A stretch of DNA of 64,000 nucleotides, from positions 1 through 64,000 of the forward strand of contig NZ_CANMTX010000006.1 of assembly GCF_947500985.1 (NCBI RefSeq), written 5' to 3'. This stretch comes from an uncultured Maribacter sp. Lineage in GTDB: Bacteria > Bacteroidota > Bacteroidia > Flavobacteriales > Flavobacteriaceae. Position numbers and translations under genes: made by a program. This document shows positions 36,063-45,661 of this stretch, piece after piece (position 1 is the stretch's first letter; each line of letters starts with the position of its first letter). The notes under the pieces are model-generated. The model worked only from the letters and a program-made list of their open reading frames with translations, searched no databases and was not told the origin of the DNA.

Positions 36063-37148
36063 ATGAATAGTCTTTTTGCCTACTCTAAATCATATCAATA
36101 CGTATTAAGCTTCATTTTTCTTCTACCATTTGTAGGTATTTCACAATACACAGATGTTATTAATTCTAATAGACCTGGAGTTTCAGTAAGTGCCTATGCT
36201 GTTGGTAAAAACGTGATACAAGCAGAAATGGGCTTGTTTTACGAACAGAAAGACCATACACTATTAAATACGGAATCTAATATTTGGGGAACCGATATTT
36301 CTTTGAGATACGGATTACTATTTGAAAAACTAGAACTGAATTACGAAGGTACTTTTCAAGACCAAAACCTTACTTACTTAAATTTCGACTTGGTTGCTAA
36401 GCGTAGAGATTTTTCTAGAAATAGATTAGGATTAAAGTTTCTTGTTTATGATCCATTTAAAAACCCTGAAGCAAATAAGCCAAATCTGTATAGCTGGAGA
36501 GCAAATAACAAATTTCAATTAAAGAACCTTTTACCTGCTGTTTCACTTTACGGTGTTGCAAACTTCGTACTAGGCGACAATCCGTTTTACATTGGCGAAC
36601 CTACAATATCTTACCGAGGTATGATAGCTACTCAAAGTAGATTAACACCTAGGTTTGTACTGATTACTAATACGGCGTATGACCGTATCACCACCGATGA
36701 TCCAGAATTAAGTTATACAATTTCATTATCGCACGCCTTTAGAAACCCTAAATGGAGTGTGTTTGTTGAGCACCAAGGTATAGATAGTGATCGTTATTCA
36801 GATCTATTGATTCGTGGTGGTATCGCACATTTACTTAAAGAAAATCTTCAGTTAGATTTTAATATGGGTGCTAGTTTAAAAAATACACCAACTCGCATAT
36901 TCTTTGGAATAGGAGGTTCGTATAGAATGGATTTTCATAAAGACAAGCTTAAACCAATTGAAGATCAAGACGCTGACCAAAATGGCGGAGCTATTGATAA
37001 GAAAGCGATGAAAAAGAAAAAGAAGGAAAACAAAGAAAAAGGAAGCGGTGCAGAAGATATCGACCTTGGACCTTCTAAAAAGCAACTAAAAAAATTAAAG
37101 AAAGCAGAAAAGAAGAAAAAGAAAGATAGTAGCGAGATAGACTTTTAA
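36063..37148 (+). CDS. outer membrane beta-barrel protein with Lys-rich tail
   Basis: 361 residues from the ATG at 36063; a GTG six bases upstream is less likely. The signal peptide ends around FVGISQ. The body (about 30-290) consists of alternating strands with aromatic ends (ISLRYGLLFEKLELNYEG, NRLGLKFLVYDPF), as in transporter-like porins of the MetA-pathway group. TDVINSNRPGVSVSAYAVGK marks the start of the barrel. The last 60 residues are highly charged with Lys runs and would lie in the periplasm. Substrate unknown. Confidence 0.65.
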   Translation: MNSLFAYSKSYQYVLSFIFLLPFVGISQYTDVINSNRPGVSVSAYAVGKNVIQAEMGLFYEQKDHTLLNTESNIWGTDISLRYGLLFEKLELNYEGTFQDQNLTYLNFDLVAKRRDFSRNRLGLKFLVYDPFKNPEANKPNLYSWRANNKFQLKNLLPAVSLYGVANFVLGDNPFYIGEPTISYRGMIATQSRLTPRFVLITNTAYDRITTDDPELSYTISLSHAFRNPKWSVFVEHQGIDSDRYSDLLIRGGIAHLLKENLQLDFNMGASLKNTPTRIFFGIGGSYRMDFHKDKLKPIEDQDADQNGGAIDKKAMKKKKKENKEKGSGAEDIDLGPSKKQLKKLKKAEKKKKKDSSEIDF

Positions 37149-37236
37149 CGAACCACTACTCTGCCCCATTTTTCATTCTCAACCACTTTAATTTGTTGAT
37201 TAATATCACTAATATTGGCACTTCTAAAGAAGTTCA

Positions 37237-38355
37237 ATGATCACACTACATGAAGCTAAAACAAAGCAAGACTTAAAACGCTTTGTAACTTTTCCGTTTT
37301 CGCTATATAAAAACAATACATATTGGGTGCCACCCATTATCAATGATGAGCTGGAAAGCTTTGATAAAGATAAAAATCCGGTTTTTAAAGATGCAGAAGC
37401 ATGGTTCTTTCTTGCGAAGGACGGAGATAAAATTGTAGGTCGTGTAGCTGCAGTGATCAATCACCTAGAAATCAATCAACAAAACGTAAAAAAAATGCGA
37501 TTTGGCTGGTTCGATTTTATTGATGACCCAGCAGTTTCAAAAGCACTTTTAGACAAAGTTGCCGAAATAGGGACAGAACACAATTTAGAATACATGGAAG
37601 GCCCTGTTGGATTCTCAAACTTGGATAAGGTTGGAGTTCTAGTAGAAGGTTTTGACCATATTGGCACCATGATTACTTGGTACAACCATTCTTACTATCA
37701 AAGTCATTACGAAAATTTAGGCTTTGTAAAAGAAAAGGAATACATGGAAAATAAGTTTCCCGCTAAAAATGCAGATCCGGCTTTGTTTACCAGACTGAAT
37801 GACTTAGTAAAAAAACGCTACGGATTAAAAGAAGTAAATTTTACCAAGACAAAAGAGGTGATGCCTATGGCAGACGAAATGTTCGACCTCTTTAATGCAA
37901 CGTACGCCAACCTTTCTTCATTTGTACCAATTACAGAAATACAGAAAGCATACTTCAAGAAAAAATACATCAGCTTTATAAATCCTGAATATATAAAATT
38001 TGTTAAAGATAAAGATGATAAATTAATTGCCTTTGCGATTGTAATGCCATCATTTTCAGAAGCACTACAAAAAGCGAAGGGAAAGTTATTTCCGTTTGGC
38101 TTGTTCCATTTACTAAAGGCTAAGAAGAACAGTAAAGACGTTATTTTCTATTTAATAGGCATAGATCCCGAATATCAAAACAAAGGGGTTACAGCTGTTA
38201 TATTCAACGAATATCACAAAACATTTAATGAGAAAGGTATTGATATGTGCTACAGAACTCCCGAATTGGAAGAAAACTTGGCTATCAAGCAAATGTGGAA
38301 ACATTTTGATCCAGTAGTGTATAAACGTAGAAGAACGTATAGAAAATCTCTCTAA
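37237..38355 (+). CDS. GNAT-like acyltransferase family protein
   Basis: 372 residues. Two GNAT-like halves seem present: the first with IVGRVAAVINHLEINQ and FDFIDDPAVSKALLDKVAE, the second with VIFYLIGIDPEYQNKGVTAVIFNEYH, a good acetyl-CoA-binding motif A (Q/RxxGxxA type: YQNKGVTAV). The MEGPVGFSNLDKVGVLVEGFD segment is typical for this long conserved bacterial family. Substrate unknown. It has no signal peptide and is cytoplasmic. It stands alone, closed by a strong terminator. Confidence 0.7.
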   Translation: MITLHEAKTKQDLKRFVTFPFSLYKNNTYWVPPIINDELESFDKDKNPVFKDAEAWFFLAKDGDKIVGRVAAVINHLEINQQNVKKMRFGWFDFIDDPAVSKALLDKVAEIGTEHNLEYMEGPVGFSNLDKVGVLVEGFDHIGTMITWYNHSYYQSHYENLGFVKEKEYMENKFPAKNADPALFTRLNDLVKKRYGLKEVNFTKTKEVMPMADEMFDLFNATYANLSSFVPITEIQKAYFKKKYISFINPEYIKFVKDKDDKLIAFAIVMPSFSEALQKAKGKLFPFGLFHLLKAKKNSKDVIFYLIGIDPEYQNKGVTAVIFNEYHKTFNEKGIDMCYRTPELEENLAIKQMWKHFDPVVYKRRRTYRKSL

Positions 38356-38370
38356 AAATAGACAAAAGTA

Positions 38371-38404
38371 AAAAGCCCGAAATCAAATGATTTCGGGCTT
38401 TTTT
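38371..38404 (+). terminator. bidirectional terminator
   Basis: Perfect 15-bp arms around AA, with core AGCCCGAAATCA / TGATTTCGGGCT, then TT. It separates the GNAT gene from the convergent PLP enzyme gene. Confidence 0.88.
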
Positions 38405-38423
38405 AATATAATTTAATGAGCTA

Positions 38424-39683
38424 TTATTCTCCCATTGCGGCAGCTACTGCTGCAGACAATCTTTTGTAAGTACCATTTTCTAAACGCTCACGAATTGCAG
38501 AGAAAGCTGTTAGCGTCTCTTCTACATCTTGTAATGTATGTGAAGCTGTTGGTATTAAACGTAAAAGAATTAATCCTTTAGGTATTACCGGGTAAACAAC
38601 AATGGAACAGAAGATACCGTGATTTTCACGTAAATCTTTGACTAACGCCATTGCTTCAGGAATACTTCCATTAAGGTAAACTGGTGTTACACAACTAGTA
38701 GTTGAACCAATATCAAAACCATTTTCTTTTAATCCGTTTTGTAATGCATTTACATTTTCCCAAAGTTTAGTTTTAAGCTCTGGTTGCGTACGTAGCATAT
38801 CTAATCGCTTTAATGCTCCTTTTACATAAACCATTGGTAATGATTTAGCGAACATTTGTGAACGCAAATTATATTTCAAATAATCAATTATACCTTGATC
38901 TGCCGCTAAGAAAGCACCAATACTTGCCATTGATTTAGCAAACGTTGCAAAATACACATCAATATCATCTTGAACACCTTGCTCCTCGCCTGCTCCTGCA
39001 CCTGTCTTACCTAAAGTACCAAAACCATGTGCATCATCAACCAATAATCGGAAATTGTACTTTTTCTTAAGTGCAACAATTTCTTTTAATTTTCCTTGCT
39101 CCCCACGCATTCCAAAAACACCTTCGGAAATAACTAAAATCCCTCCACCTGTTTGTTCTGCCATTTTAGTAGCGCGTACCAAGTTCAACTCTAAACTCTC
39201 AACATCGTTATGTTTAAACGTAAAACGTTTTCCCATATGAAGACGTACACCATCAATAATACATGCATGAGAATCTACGTCATAAACGATAATATCATCT
39301 TTACCCACCAAAGCATCAATACACGACATGATCCCCTGATAACCGAAGTTTAATAAATATGCAGCCTCTTTTTGAACAAATGCAGCACATTCTTGCTCTA
39401 GTTGCTCATGAAACTCGGTATGACCACTCATCATCCTAGCTCCCATTGGGTAAGCAGCACCATATTCGGCAGCAGCCTCGCCATCAATTTTTTTAATTTC
39501 AGGAAGATTTGCCAAGCCTAAATAATCATTGATACTCCAGGTGATAACATCTTTCCCCTGAAATTTCATTCTATTAGAAATAGGACCTTCTAATTTTGGA
39601 AAAACAAAGTATCCCTCTGCTTGTGAAGCCCATTTACCTAAAGGGCCTTTATTCGCTAAAATTCTTTCAAATAAGTCTTTCAT
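38424..39683 (-). CDS. alpha-oxoamine synthase (serine palmitoyltransferase / capnine synthase candidate)
   Basis: 419 residues of the PLP-dependent alpha-oxoamine synthase family. SINDYLGLANLPEIKK, YPMGARMMSGHTEFHEQLE, the PLP-ring contact LVDDAHGFGTLG and the Schiff-base Lys in TFAKSMASIGAF are visible. Members join an amino acid with an acyl-CoA or acyl-ACP (KBL, BioF, SPT). The next gene upstream is a CysK/CBS-like enzyme, so condensation of cysteate with a fatty acyl thioester to give capnine, the base of gliding-bacteria sulfonolipids, is a good candidate. Sphingolipid-type SPT is the alternative. A terminator hairpin lies between the two genes. Confidence 0.75.
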   Translation of the reverse strand: MKDLFERILANKGPLGKWASQAEGYFVFPKLEGPISNRMKFQGKDVITWSINDYLGLANLPEIKKIDGEAAAEYGAAYPMGARMMSGHTEFHEQLEQECAAFVQKEAAYLLNFGYQGIMSCIDALVGKDDIIVYDVDSHACIIDGVRLHMGKRFTFKHNDVESLELNLVRATKMAEQTGGGILVISEGVFGMRGEQGKLKEIVALKKKYNFRLLVDDAHGFGTLGKTGAGAGEEQGVQDDIDVYFATFAKSMASIGAFLAADQGIIDYLKYNLRSQMFAKSLPMVYVKGALKRLDMLRTQPELKTKLWENVNALQNGLKENGFDIGSTTSCVTPVYLNGSIPEAMALVKDLRENHGIFCSIVVYPVIPKGLILLRLIPTASHTLQDVEETLTAFSAIRERLENGTYKRLSAAVAAAMGE

Positions 39684-39751
39684 TGTTTAATTTGGATCTG
39701 TCTGTAAAAGTAAATAATTTTGATAAAAATTCATAAATTATTTATAATGCA

Positions 39752-39778
39752 AAAAAGTGGGCTATAAACCCACTTTTT
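39752..39778 (-). terminator. hairpin between the two PLP enzyme genes
   Basis: AAAAAGTGGG / CCCACTTTTT with a seven-base loop, on the minus strand between the CysK-like gene and the oxoamine synthase gene. Its presence means the two are at least partly independent transcripts. Confidence 0.7.
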
Positions 39779-39802
39779 ATTTAATACTCTATTGTATAAA
39801 AT

Positions 39803-40843
39803 TTACTTTATATATTGAATCTCTTGTGCCTCTTCAACTGTTTCAGTATTCAAGAATCCTTGATCTTCCATCCACTGATCACTATATATTTTACTCATAT
39901 AGCGAGAACCATGATCAGGAAAAATACAAACTACGTTGCTATTTTCGTCAAATGTATTTAGTTCATCAAGTTGCTTAATAGCTTGCATTACCGCACCGCT
40001 AGTATACCCAACAAAAATACCTTCTGTTCTAGAAATTTCTCTAGCCGTATGTGCACTTTCAGCATCGGTTACTTTAATAAATTCATCTATAGCAGTAAAA
40101 TCTGTAGCACCGGGAATAAGATTTTTACCCAAACCTTCTATTCTATACGGATAGATTTCGTTAGTATCTAATTTACCTGTTTCGTGATATTTCTTTAATA
40201 CAGAACCAAAAGCATCAACACCTATAACTTTGATATTCGGATTTTGTTCTTTTAAGAAACGAGCTGTACCAGAAATAGTACCACCTGTACCGCTACACGC
40301 AATAAGGTGCGTTATTTGTCCGCCAGTTTGTTCCCAAATCTCAGGGCCAGTAGATTTATAATGCGCTTCCATATTCAGTTTATTAAAATACTGATTAATG
40401 TATATGGACCCTTTAGTTTCTTTGTGCAATCTTTTAGCCACTTCGTAGTACGACCTCGGATCATCTGCACTAACATGCGCCGGACATACATATACCTTTG
40501 CGCCCATAGAACGAAGCATATCTATTTTATCTGGAGATGATTTAGAACTAACTGCTAGTATACAATCGTACCCTTTAATGATACTTGCCATTGCAATACT
40601 AAAACCAGTATTACCTGAAGTTGTCTCTATTATTGTACTGCCTTCGGTAAGTATACCTGCCTTCTCTGCCTGCTCAATAATATGAATCGCAATTCTATCT
40701 TTAGAAGAGTGACCTGGATTGAATGCTTCTACCTTCGCGTAAAAATTACCGGTAAGATTTTCTGCTATTCTATTTAATTTAACTAGTGGTGTATTACCTA
40801 CAAGTTCTAAAATATTGTTGTAAGCCCTGATCTCATTTTTCAT
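39803..40843 (-). CDS. CysK/CBS-like PLP enzyme, cysteate synthase candidate
   Basis: 346 residues of fold-type II PLP enzymes. [12 protein letters not shown], the PLP Lys in NPGHSSKDR (near residue 48), TTSGNTG phosphate-contact loop, [16 protein letters not shown] and TSGAVMQ are all present. The sequence is closer to the cystathionine beta-synthase branch than to CysK. Candidate reactions are cysteine, cystathionine or cysteate formation. Adjacency to an oxoamine synthase, as in the reported two-step capnine pathway, favours cysteate from O-phosphoserine and sulfite; this is inference. Confidence 0.8.
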   Translation of the reverse strand: MKNEIRAYNNILELVGNTPLVKLNRIAENLTGNFYAKVEAFNPGHSSKDRIAIHIIEQAEKAGILTEGSTIIETTSGNTGFSIAMASIIKGYDCILAVSSKSSPDKIDMLRSMGAKVYVCPAHVSADDPRSYYEVAKRLHKETKGSIYINQYFNKLNMEAHYKSTGPEIWEQTGGQITHLIACSGTGGTISGTARFLKEQNPNIKVIGVDAFGSVLKKYHETGKLDTNEIYPYRIEGLGKNLIPGATDFTAIDEFIKVTDAESAHTAREISRTEGIFVGYTSGAVMQAIKQLDELNTFDENSNVVCIFPDHGSRYMSKIYSDQWMEDQGFLNTETVEEAQEIQYIK

Positions 40844-40922
40844 AAGGGGGATATCAATGTTTAATTAATATATGAACGAAATTTGTTAAAATTTCTGAGG
40901 CAAATTTACTGATTTTTTTCCA

Positions 40923-42980
40923 CTATGCGATTTTTCCCTCTAAATCTAAAAGAAATGCATATTCCTTAGCCACCTCACGTAAAGACTCAAACCTACCTGA
41001 TGCACCGCCATGACCTGCTTCCATGTTGGTATTCATTAACAATATATGGTTATCAGTTTTTAACTCTCTTAGCTTAGCAACCCATTTTGCAGGTTCAAAA
41101 TACTGAACTTGAGAATCATGCAACCCTGTTGTCACCAACATATTCGGGTATTCTTGAGCAATAACATTATCATAAGGAGAATACGATTTCATATAATCGT
41201 AATAGTCCTTTTCGTTCGGGTTACCCCACTCATCATATTCGCCCGTAGTAAGTGGTATAGAATCATCTAACATAGTTGTCACAACATCTACAAAAGGTAC
41301 AGCGGCAATAACCCCGTTATAAATATCTGGTTGCCTATTTATGATTGCCCCCATTAATAAACCACCAGCAGAACCGCCCATAGCATATAAATGACTGGCA
41401 CTTGTCATTTTTTTCGCAATTAAAAATTTAGAACAATCGATAAAATCTGTGAACGTGTTTTTCTTTTGCAACAACTTCCCAGTCTCATACCATCTGCGCC
41501 CTAAATATTCTCCTCCTCTAATATGAGCAATGGCAAATACAAATCCGCGATCTAGCAAACTCAACCTAACGGTAGAAAAATAAGGGTCAATGGTTGAACC
41601 GTACGATCCATATGCATATTGCAAAATAGGTGTGTTTTCATCTAAAACAATATCTTTTCTGTACACAAGTGACATTGGTACTTTTACACCATCTCTTGCG
41701 GTTGCCCATAAACGCTCTTCTTTATAATTATCTTTATCGAACAGACCACCAAGCACCTCTTGTTCTTTTTTGATTTCCTTTGCCTTAGTTCTCATATTAA
41801 AATCAATAACAGAACTTGGTGTTGACATAGAGTTATAGGAGTATCTCAAAATCTCCGTATCAAAATCAGGATTACTACCTACATAAGCTGTGTATGTTTC
41901 ACTTTTAAAAGGTAAAAAGTACTCTCCAGTACCGTCCCACTTAATAATTCGAATTTTATTAAGTCCGTTTTCACGTTCAGAAAGCACATAGTATTCTTTA
42001 AAAATATCGATGTCCTCTAAGAGAACCTCTTCACGGTGGGCAATAAATTCTTGCCAATGCTCAGAACTAGTTTTCTCTTCAGAAGTACGCATCAGCTTAA
42101 AATTCTCTGCTTTATCCTTATTCGTTAAAATATAGAAGCTATCCTCATAATGAAAAATAGTATATTCTAACCCTCTTTCTCTAGGTGAGAATACTTCAAA
42201 CTCCCCATCAGGATTATCCGTAGAAAGAATTTGAAATTCAGAAGTCAAAGTACTAAATGAGCCTATTACCAAATACTTTTTAGATTTGGTTCGGTATACG
42301 AATGTGCTAAACGTATCGTCCTCTTCATGAAAAATTAAAACATCTTCAGATGTAGGTGTACCTAGTTTATGTTTGTAAATTTTATCAGAACGCAGCGTAA
42401 CAGGGTCTTTACGCGTATAAAACAGCGTTTGGTTATCATTTGTCCAAACACCACCACCAGTTGTATTCTCTATTTTATCATCTAAAATCAGCCCTGTTTC
42501 AAGATTTTTTATCTGAAGTGTATACTGCCTTCTAGATACCGTATCTACCCCAAAAGCCGCCATTTTATTATCAGGACTAATAGCTATACCCCCAAGACTA
42601 AAATAATCATGACCTTTTGCCATATCATTACAGTTGAATATAATTTCTTCGGCAGCCTCTAAATTTTCCTTAAATCTAGAATACAAAGGGTATTCCCCTC
42701 CTATTACGTAACGGGTGCTGTACCAATATTCATTTAGTTTATAAGGCACGGAAGAATCGTCTTCTTTAATTCTACCCTTCATTTCTTGAAATAGAGACTC
42801 TTGAAAATCTTTGGTATGCTTTGTTAAAGAATCGTAATACGTATTCTCTGCCTCTAAATATGAAATAACATCTTTATTCTCCTTATCATTTAGCCAATAA
42901 TAATTATCTAAACGAACATCATCATGTTTAACTAATTCTTTGGGAATTTTTTTCGCCTTTGGCGGATGCTTAAGAGTCAT
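40923..42980 (-). CDS. S9 family oligopeptidase B
   Basis: 685 residues, the usual size, without a signal peptide. The N-terminal seven-blade propeller starts PPKAKKIPKELVKHDDVRLDN-like and contains YYWLNDKENKDV. The alpha/beta hydrolase domain has the nucleophile in AMGGSAGGLL, the Asp in GLHDSQVQYFEP and the His in AGHGGASGRF. It cleaves short peptides after basic residues in the cytoplasm or periplasm. Single gene. Confidence 0.9.
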   Translation of the reverse strand: MTLKHPPKAKKIPKELVKHDDVRLDNYYWLNDKENKDVISYLEAENTYYDSLTKHTKDFQESLFQEMKGRIKEDDSSVPYKLNEYWYSTRYVIGGEYPLYSRFKENLEAAEEIIFNCNDMAKGHDYFSLGGIAISPDNKMAAFGVDTVSRRQYTLQIKNLETGLILDDKIENTTGGGVWTNDNQTLFYTRKDPVTLRSDKIYKHKLGTPTSEDVLIFHEEDDTFSTFVYRTKSKKYLVIGSFSTLTSEFQILSTDNPDGEFEVFSPRERGLEYTIFHYEDSFYILTNKDKAENFKLMRTSEEKTSSEHWQEFIAHREEVLLEDIDIFKEYYVLSERENGLNKIRIIKWDGTGEYFLPFKSETYTAYVGSNPDFDTEILRYSYNSMSTPSSVIDFNMRTKAKEIKKEQEVLGGLFDKDNYKEERLWATARDGVKVPMSLVYRKDIVLDENTPILQYAYGSYGSTIDPYFSTVRLSLLDRGFVFAIAHIRGGEYLGRRWYETGKLLQKKNTFTDFIDCSKFLIAKKMTSASHLYAMGGSAGGLLMGAIINRQPDIYNGVIAAVPFVDVVTTMLDDSIPLTTGEYDEWGNPNEKDYYDYMKSYSPYDNVIAQEYPNMLVTTGLHDSQVQYFEPAKWVAKLRELKTDNHILLMNTNMEAGHGGASGRFESLREVAKEYAFLLDLEGKIA

Positions 42981-43106
42981 ATGAACTTCTTTATTAAATA
43001 AGATGGCAAAAATAAGACTAATTCATAGACCCCCGTTTTATTAGCTTGAAAAACTGAAATACTCCTATTTTTAGTACTTTTACAACCTAAATCTAATAAT
43101 GATATT

Positions 43107-43433
43107 ATGTTTGGAGATATGATGGGTATGATGGGAAAACTTAAAGAGACCCAAAAAAAAGTAGAAGAAACTAAAAAAAGATTAGACACCGTAACATTAG
43201 AAGAAAAATCTAGTGACGGTACAATATCAGTTATCATAACTGCGAACCGAGAAATTAAGAAAATCGTAATAGATGACAGTCTTTTGCAAGACAAAGAGCA
43301 ATTAGAAGATTATTTAATACTAACTTTAAACAAGGCTATAAAAAATGCAACTAACGTTAACGAAACCGAATTAGCAGCTGTTGCTAAGGACGGAATGCCC
43401 AATATTCCTGGCATGGATTCGTTATTTAAGTAA
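43107..43433 (+). CDS. YbaB/EbfC family nucleoid-associated protein
   Basis: 108 residues, standard length. A Met/Gly-rich N-terminus ([18 protein letters not shown]) leads into a helix, a central beta hairpin ([18 protein letters not shown]) and a C-terminal helix ([13 protein letters not shown]). EbfC-type proteins bind DNA as dimers in a pincer shape. In many bacteria the gene follows dnaX and precedes recR; here neither is present. It is divergent from the oligopeptidase gene with a 126-base gap. Confidence 0.88.
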   Translation: MFGDMMGMMGKLKETQKKVEETKKRLDTVTLEEKSSDGTISVIITANREIKKIVIDDSLLQDKEQLEDYLILTLNKAIKNATNVNETELAAVAKDGMPNIPGMDSLFK

Positions 43434-43474
43434 GATTGGCAAGTTATTTGTAGTTAACCTTTTAAATATTAATT

Positions 43475-43927
43475 ATGAAGTATATAATATTATTATTCAT
43501 GATTCCACTAGTGGCTTCTGCACAAGCAGATTTTAATAGTGTAGATGATTCTAAATGGCTTACCAATTATGATTCTGCTATTTCAAAAGCGAAAAAGCAA
43601 CATAAAAATGTACTAGTATATTTTACAGGTAGCGACTGGTGCCCGCCTTGCAAAATGTTAAAGACCGATTTATTCGATACTAACGAATTTCAAGAATTAT
43701 CAAATAATTACATACTTCTATATATTGATGTTCCTAGAAATAGAGATTTAATATCAGAGAAGCAAATGGTTCACAACAAAGAATTGTTGACCAAATTAAA
43801 TAAGAAAAAAGTATTTCCGATGTTTAAGGTTATAGATGCCAAAGGAAATGAATTAGATAAATTATCTGGTTATAGCATGAACGGTGTTATAGATTCTCAT
43901 CTTAAGCTTTTAGAAAAGAACAAATAA
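43475..43927 (+). CDS. secreted thioredoxin-family protein (CPPC)
   Basis: 150 residues. The signal peptide is MKYIILLFMIPLVASAQA. The thioredoxin_7-like domain (about 25-145) has the redox motif WCPPCKMLK and a later cis-Pro region VFPMFKVIDAKGNEL. The CPPC centre suggests a reductase or disulfide carrier in the periplasm. It follows ybaB after 41 bases, possibly by chance. Confidence 0.85.
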   Translation: MKYIILLFMIPLVASAQADFNSVDDSKWLTNYDSAISKAKKQHKNVLVYFTGSDWCPPCKMLKTDLFDTNEFQELSNNYILLYIDVPRNRDLISEKQMVHNKELLTKLNKKKVFPMFKVIDAKGNELDKLSGYSMNGVIDSHLKLLEKNK

Positions 43928-43949
43928 TTTTAAATAATTACCAATATAT

Positions 43950-43982
43950 AAAAAGGGCTTACATCATGTAAGCCCTTTTTAT
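43950..43982 (+). terminator. terminator of the ybaB/thioredoxin unit
   Basis: AAAAGGGCTTACAT / ATGTAAGCCCTTTT with a one-base loop and a T tail. The stem core is the same as that of the hairpin at 44325. Confidence 0.85.
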
Positions 43983-43985
43983 TTT

Positions 43986-44323
43986 TATATACTTATGTGT
44001 AATTAAAATTAAATAATACATGGTATTTACATAACTAACATCTACAGTTAAATAGATAACCTCAGCAGTAATACCCATACTCTTTAACAACTACCTTCAT
44101 TAGCACCCGTAACACTTTACCCCATTTAAAGCTAAATTCATATAAGGTTAAAAGCAAGATCAGCAATTGCTTAGTAGAAATTAGAAGAAGAATAGTTTAT
44201 CTCTCTATAAGATTAGCAACAACCCCTATTATATCTTGTAGCATCAATATTAAACATAGCTACGCAAGATATATACTCTTAACAGAACTGATTAGATATA
44301 AAAAGCAGTAAGTTTTAAGCATA
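43986..44323. other. 340-base region without a gene
   Basis: Sits between two convergent terminators with the same GGGCTTAC stem. I see no open frame with coding character, no tRNA-like fold and no promoter consensus. It is AT-rich filler as far as can be read by eye. Confidence 0.5.
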
Positions 44324-44324
44324 A

Positions 44325-44355
44325 AAAAAGGGCTTACTTTACGTAAGCCCTTTTT
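44325..44355 (-). terminator. terminator of the ompA-like gene
   Basis: AAAAAGGGCTTAC / GTAAGCCCTTTTT with a short loop, 19 bases beyond the stop of the OmpA-family gene. Confidence 0.85.
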
Positions 44356-44373
44356 CACTAAATAACCTATTTA

Positions 44374-45474
44374 CTAGTTATTAATTAATCTAAATTGAGT
44401 TCTTCTGTTAGCTGCGTGCTCTCTTGCAGTACAAGAAACACCATCGCTACATCTGTTTAATAATTTAGTTTCACCGTAACCATTAGCTACTAAAAGACTA
44501 GAGTTAACACCTTTAGTGATTAAGTAATCTGCAACCGCCTTAGCTCTTCTTTCAGAAAGGTTTTGGTTAGATGCAGCTCCACCTTGAGAATCTGTATGAG
44601 AAGCTAATTCAACTTTAACACCAGGGTTTTGAGCTAATACAGGTAATAATCTGTTATCGATAATACTTTTTGCTTCAGAAGTTAATGTTGCGCTACCAGA
44701 TTCCCAGTTAATAGGTAAAGCTTGGTACTCAACTAATGCACATTCTACTTCTTTCCAAGTAGTCAATCCACCTTTTTCTTTTAAAACCTCTTTAGAGATA
44801 GTAGTAGTCTTAGCAGGAATCAATTCTTCAACTGTATAAGCATCTTTATCTAAAACTGTTTTAGTAATTTCTCTGTACTCTGCAGGAATAATTTTCTCAA
44901 CAACTTGTGCAGGAGAAATTAATACTGATTTAGTATAAGATCCATTTTTAGAACCTAATGGAGAACTTGTAGTAGAAGCAGCATTTGCAAGAACTTGAGT
45001 TGAAACTGTCTCAAATTGTGCAGGATACCCTTTGTAACACCAGTATCTACAATCATCAGGATTACCTGACTCACAATCAGGAGCAGCAACTCCTAATTCC
45101 CATTGTGCATAGGCTGGCTTTATTTCTAATGTTTGTGTGCTAGGAGAAAAAGAAGCAGGGATCACCTGTAAAGAATTTCCACCTCCTTTAGATACATACG
45201 TTACAGTTTCTGTTCCCCACTTAGCAGGAACTACTGTTAGTACTTTTTCTTCTTCTCTCACTAATACACGTTCTGTAATTGTTTTGAATGTAGCAGGAAC
45301 CGTTTTTAAAATCTTGTAAGACGGATTTGTTGTAATTGTTGATGACTCGTTTACATAAACATCTGGAGTTGTACAACGAACATAACATTTACCAGGTTCT
45401 GGATTTGACGGCAAATCTTGTGCCATTGCAAAAGAAGCTGAAAATGCAACTGCTAGAAATAATACTTTTTTCAT
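44374..45474 (-). CDS. OmpA-family protein with PA-repeat N-terminal region
   Basis: 366 residues with signal peptide MKKVLFLAVAFSASFAMA. Residues about 25-245 are not a beta-barrel but a series of related units of the form PA-x(5-8)-T-x-T-V-L (VPATFKTITERVLV, VPAKWGTETVTYV, YPAQFETVSTQVLA, IPAEYREITKTVLD). The C-terminal OmpA domain (about 255-364) has LASHTDSQGGAASNQNLSE-type sequence, then RAKAVADYLITKGV, and binds peptidoglycan. Cys residues occur in pairs (CYVRCTTP, CESGNPDDC, CYKGYP). It is probably an envelope scaffold or gliding/surface accessory protein. No barrel anchor or lipobox is visible. Confidence 0.8.
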   Translation of the reverse strand: MKKVLFLAVAFSASFAMAQDLPSNPEPGKCYVRCTTPDVYVNESSTITTNPSYKILKTVPATFKTITERVLVREEEKVLTVVPAKWGTETVTYVSKGGGNSLQVIPASFSPSTQTLEIKPAYAQWELGVAAPDCESGNPDDCRYWCYKGYPAQFETVSTQVLANAASTTSSPLGSKNGSYTKSVLISPAQVVEKIIPAEYREITKTVLDKDAYTVEELIPAKTTTISKEVLKEKGGLTTWKEVECALVEYQALPINWESGSATLTSEAKSIIDNRLLPVLAQNPGVKVELASHTDSQGGAASNQNLSERRAKAVADYLITKGVNSSLLVANGYGETKLLNRCSDGVSCTAREHAANRRTQFRLINN

Positions 45475-45661
45475 TTTGATAGTGTTTAAAATTAATAATT
45501 GGTTATTTGAAATTATTTATCTGAGGTTTCCTGTTTAGTCGTTTCATTTTAGTGTCGAACTCTAATTTGAAACCGACTGGGTTAACGCCTCAATAATTAA
45601 GACACACTATTATTTAGAAAGTCACTAAAAAGCAGAGAAAATATTATTTATCTTTAGTCAT

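Noticed and set aside
37671-37690. TTGGCACC as a second sigma-54 promoter
   Set aside because: It lies within the GNAT gene and has no TTGCA-like -12 element at the required distance.
39684-39715. TTGTTTAA upstream of the oxoamine synthase gene as a fourth operator
   Set aside because: No matching TTAAACAA arm occurs 16 bases away; a single 8-mer is expected by chance in this AT-rich DNA.
45537-45578. AGTCG-TTTCA / TGAAACCGACT inverted repeat upstream of the OmpA gene as an RNA switch
   Set aside because: The arms differ by an insertion, the loop is about 20 bases, and there is no further conserved structure to support it.
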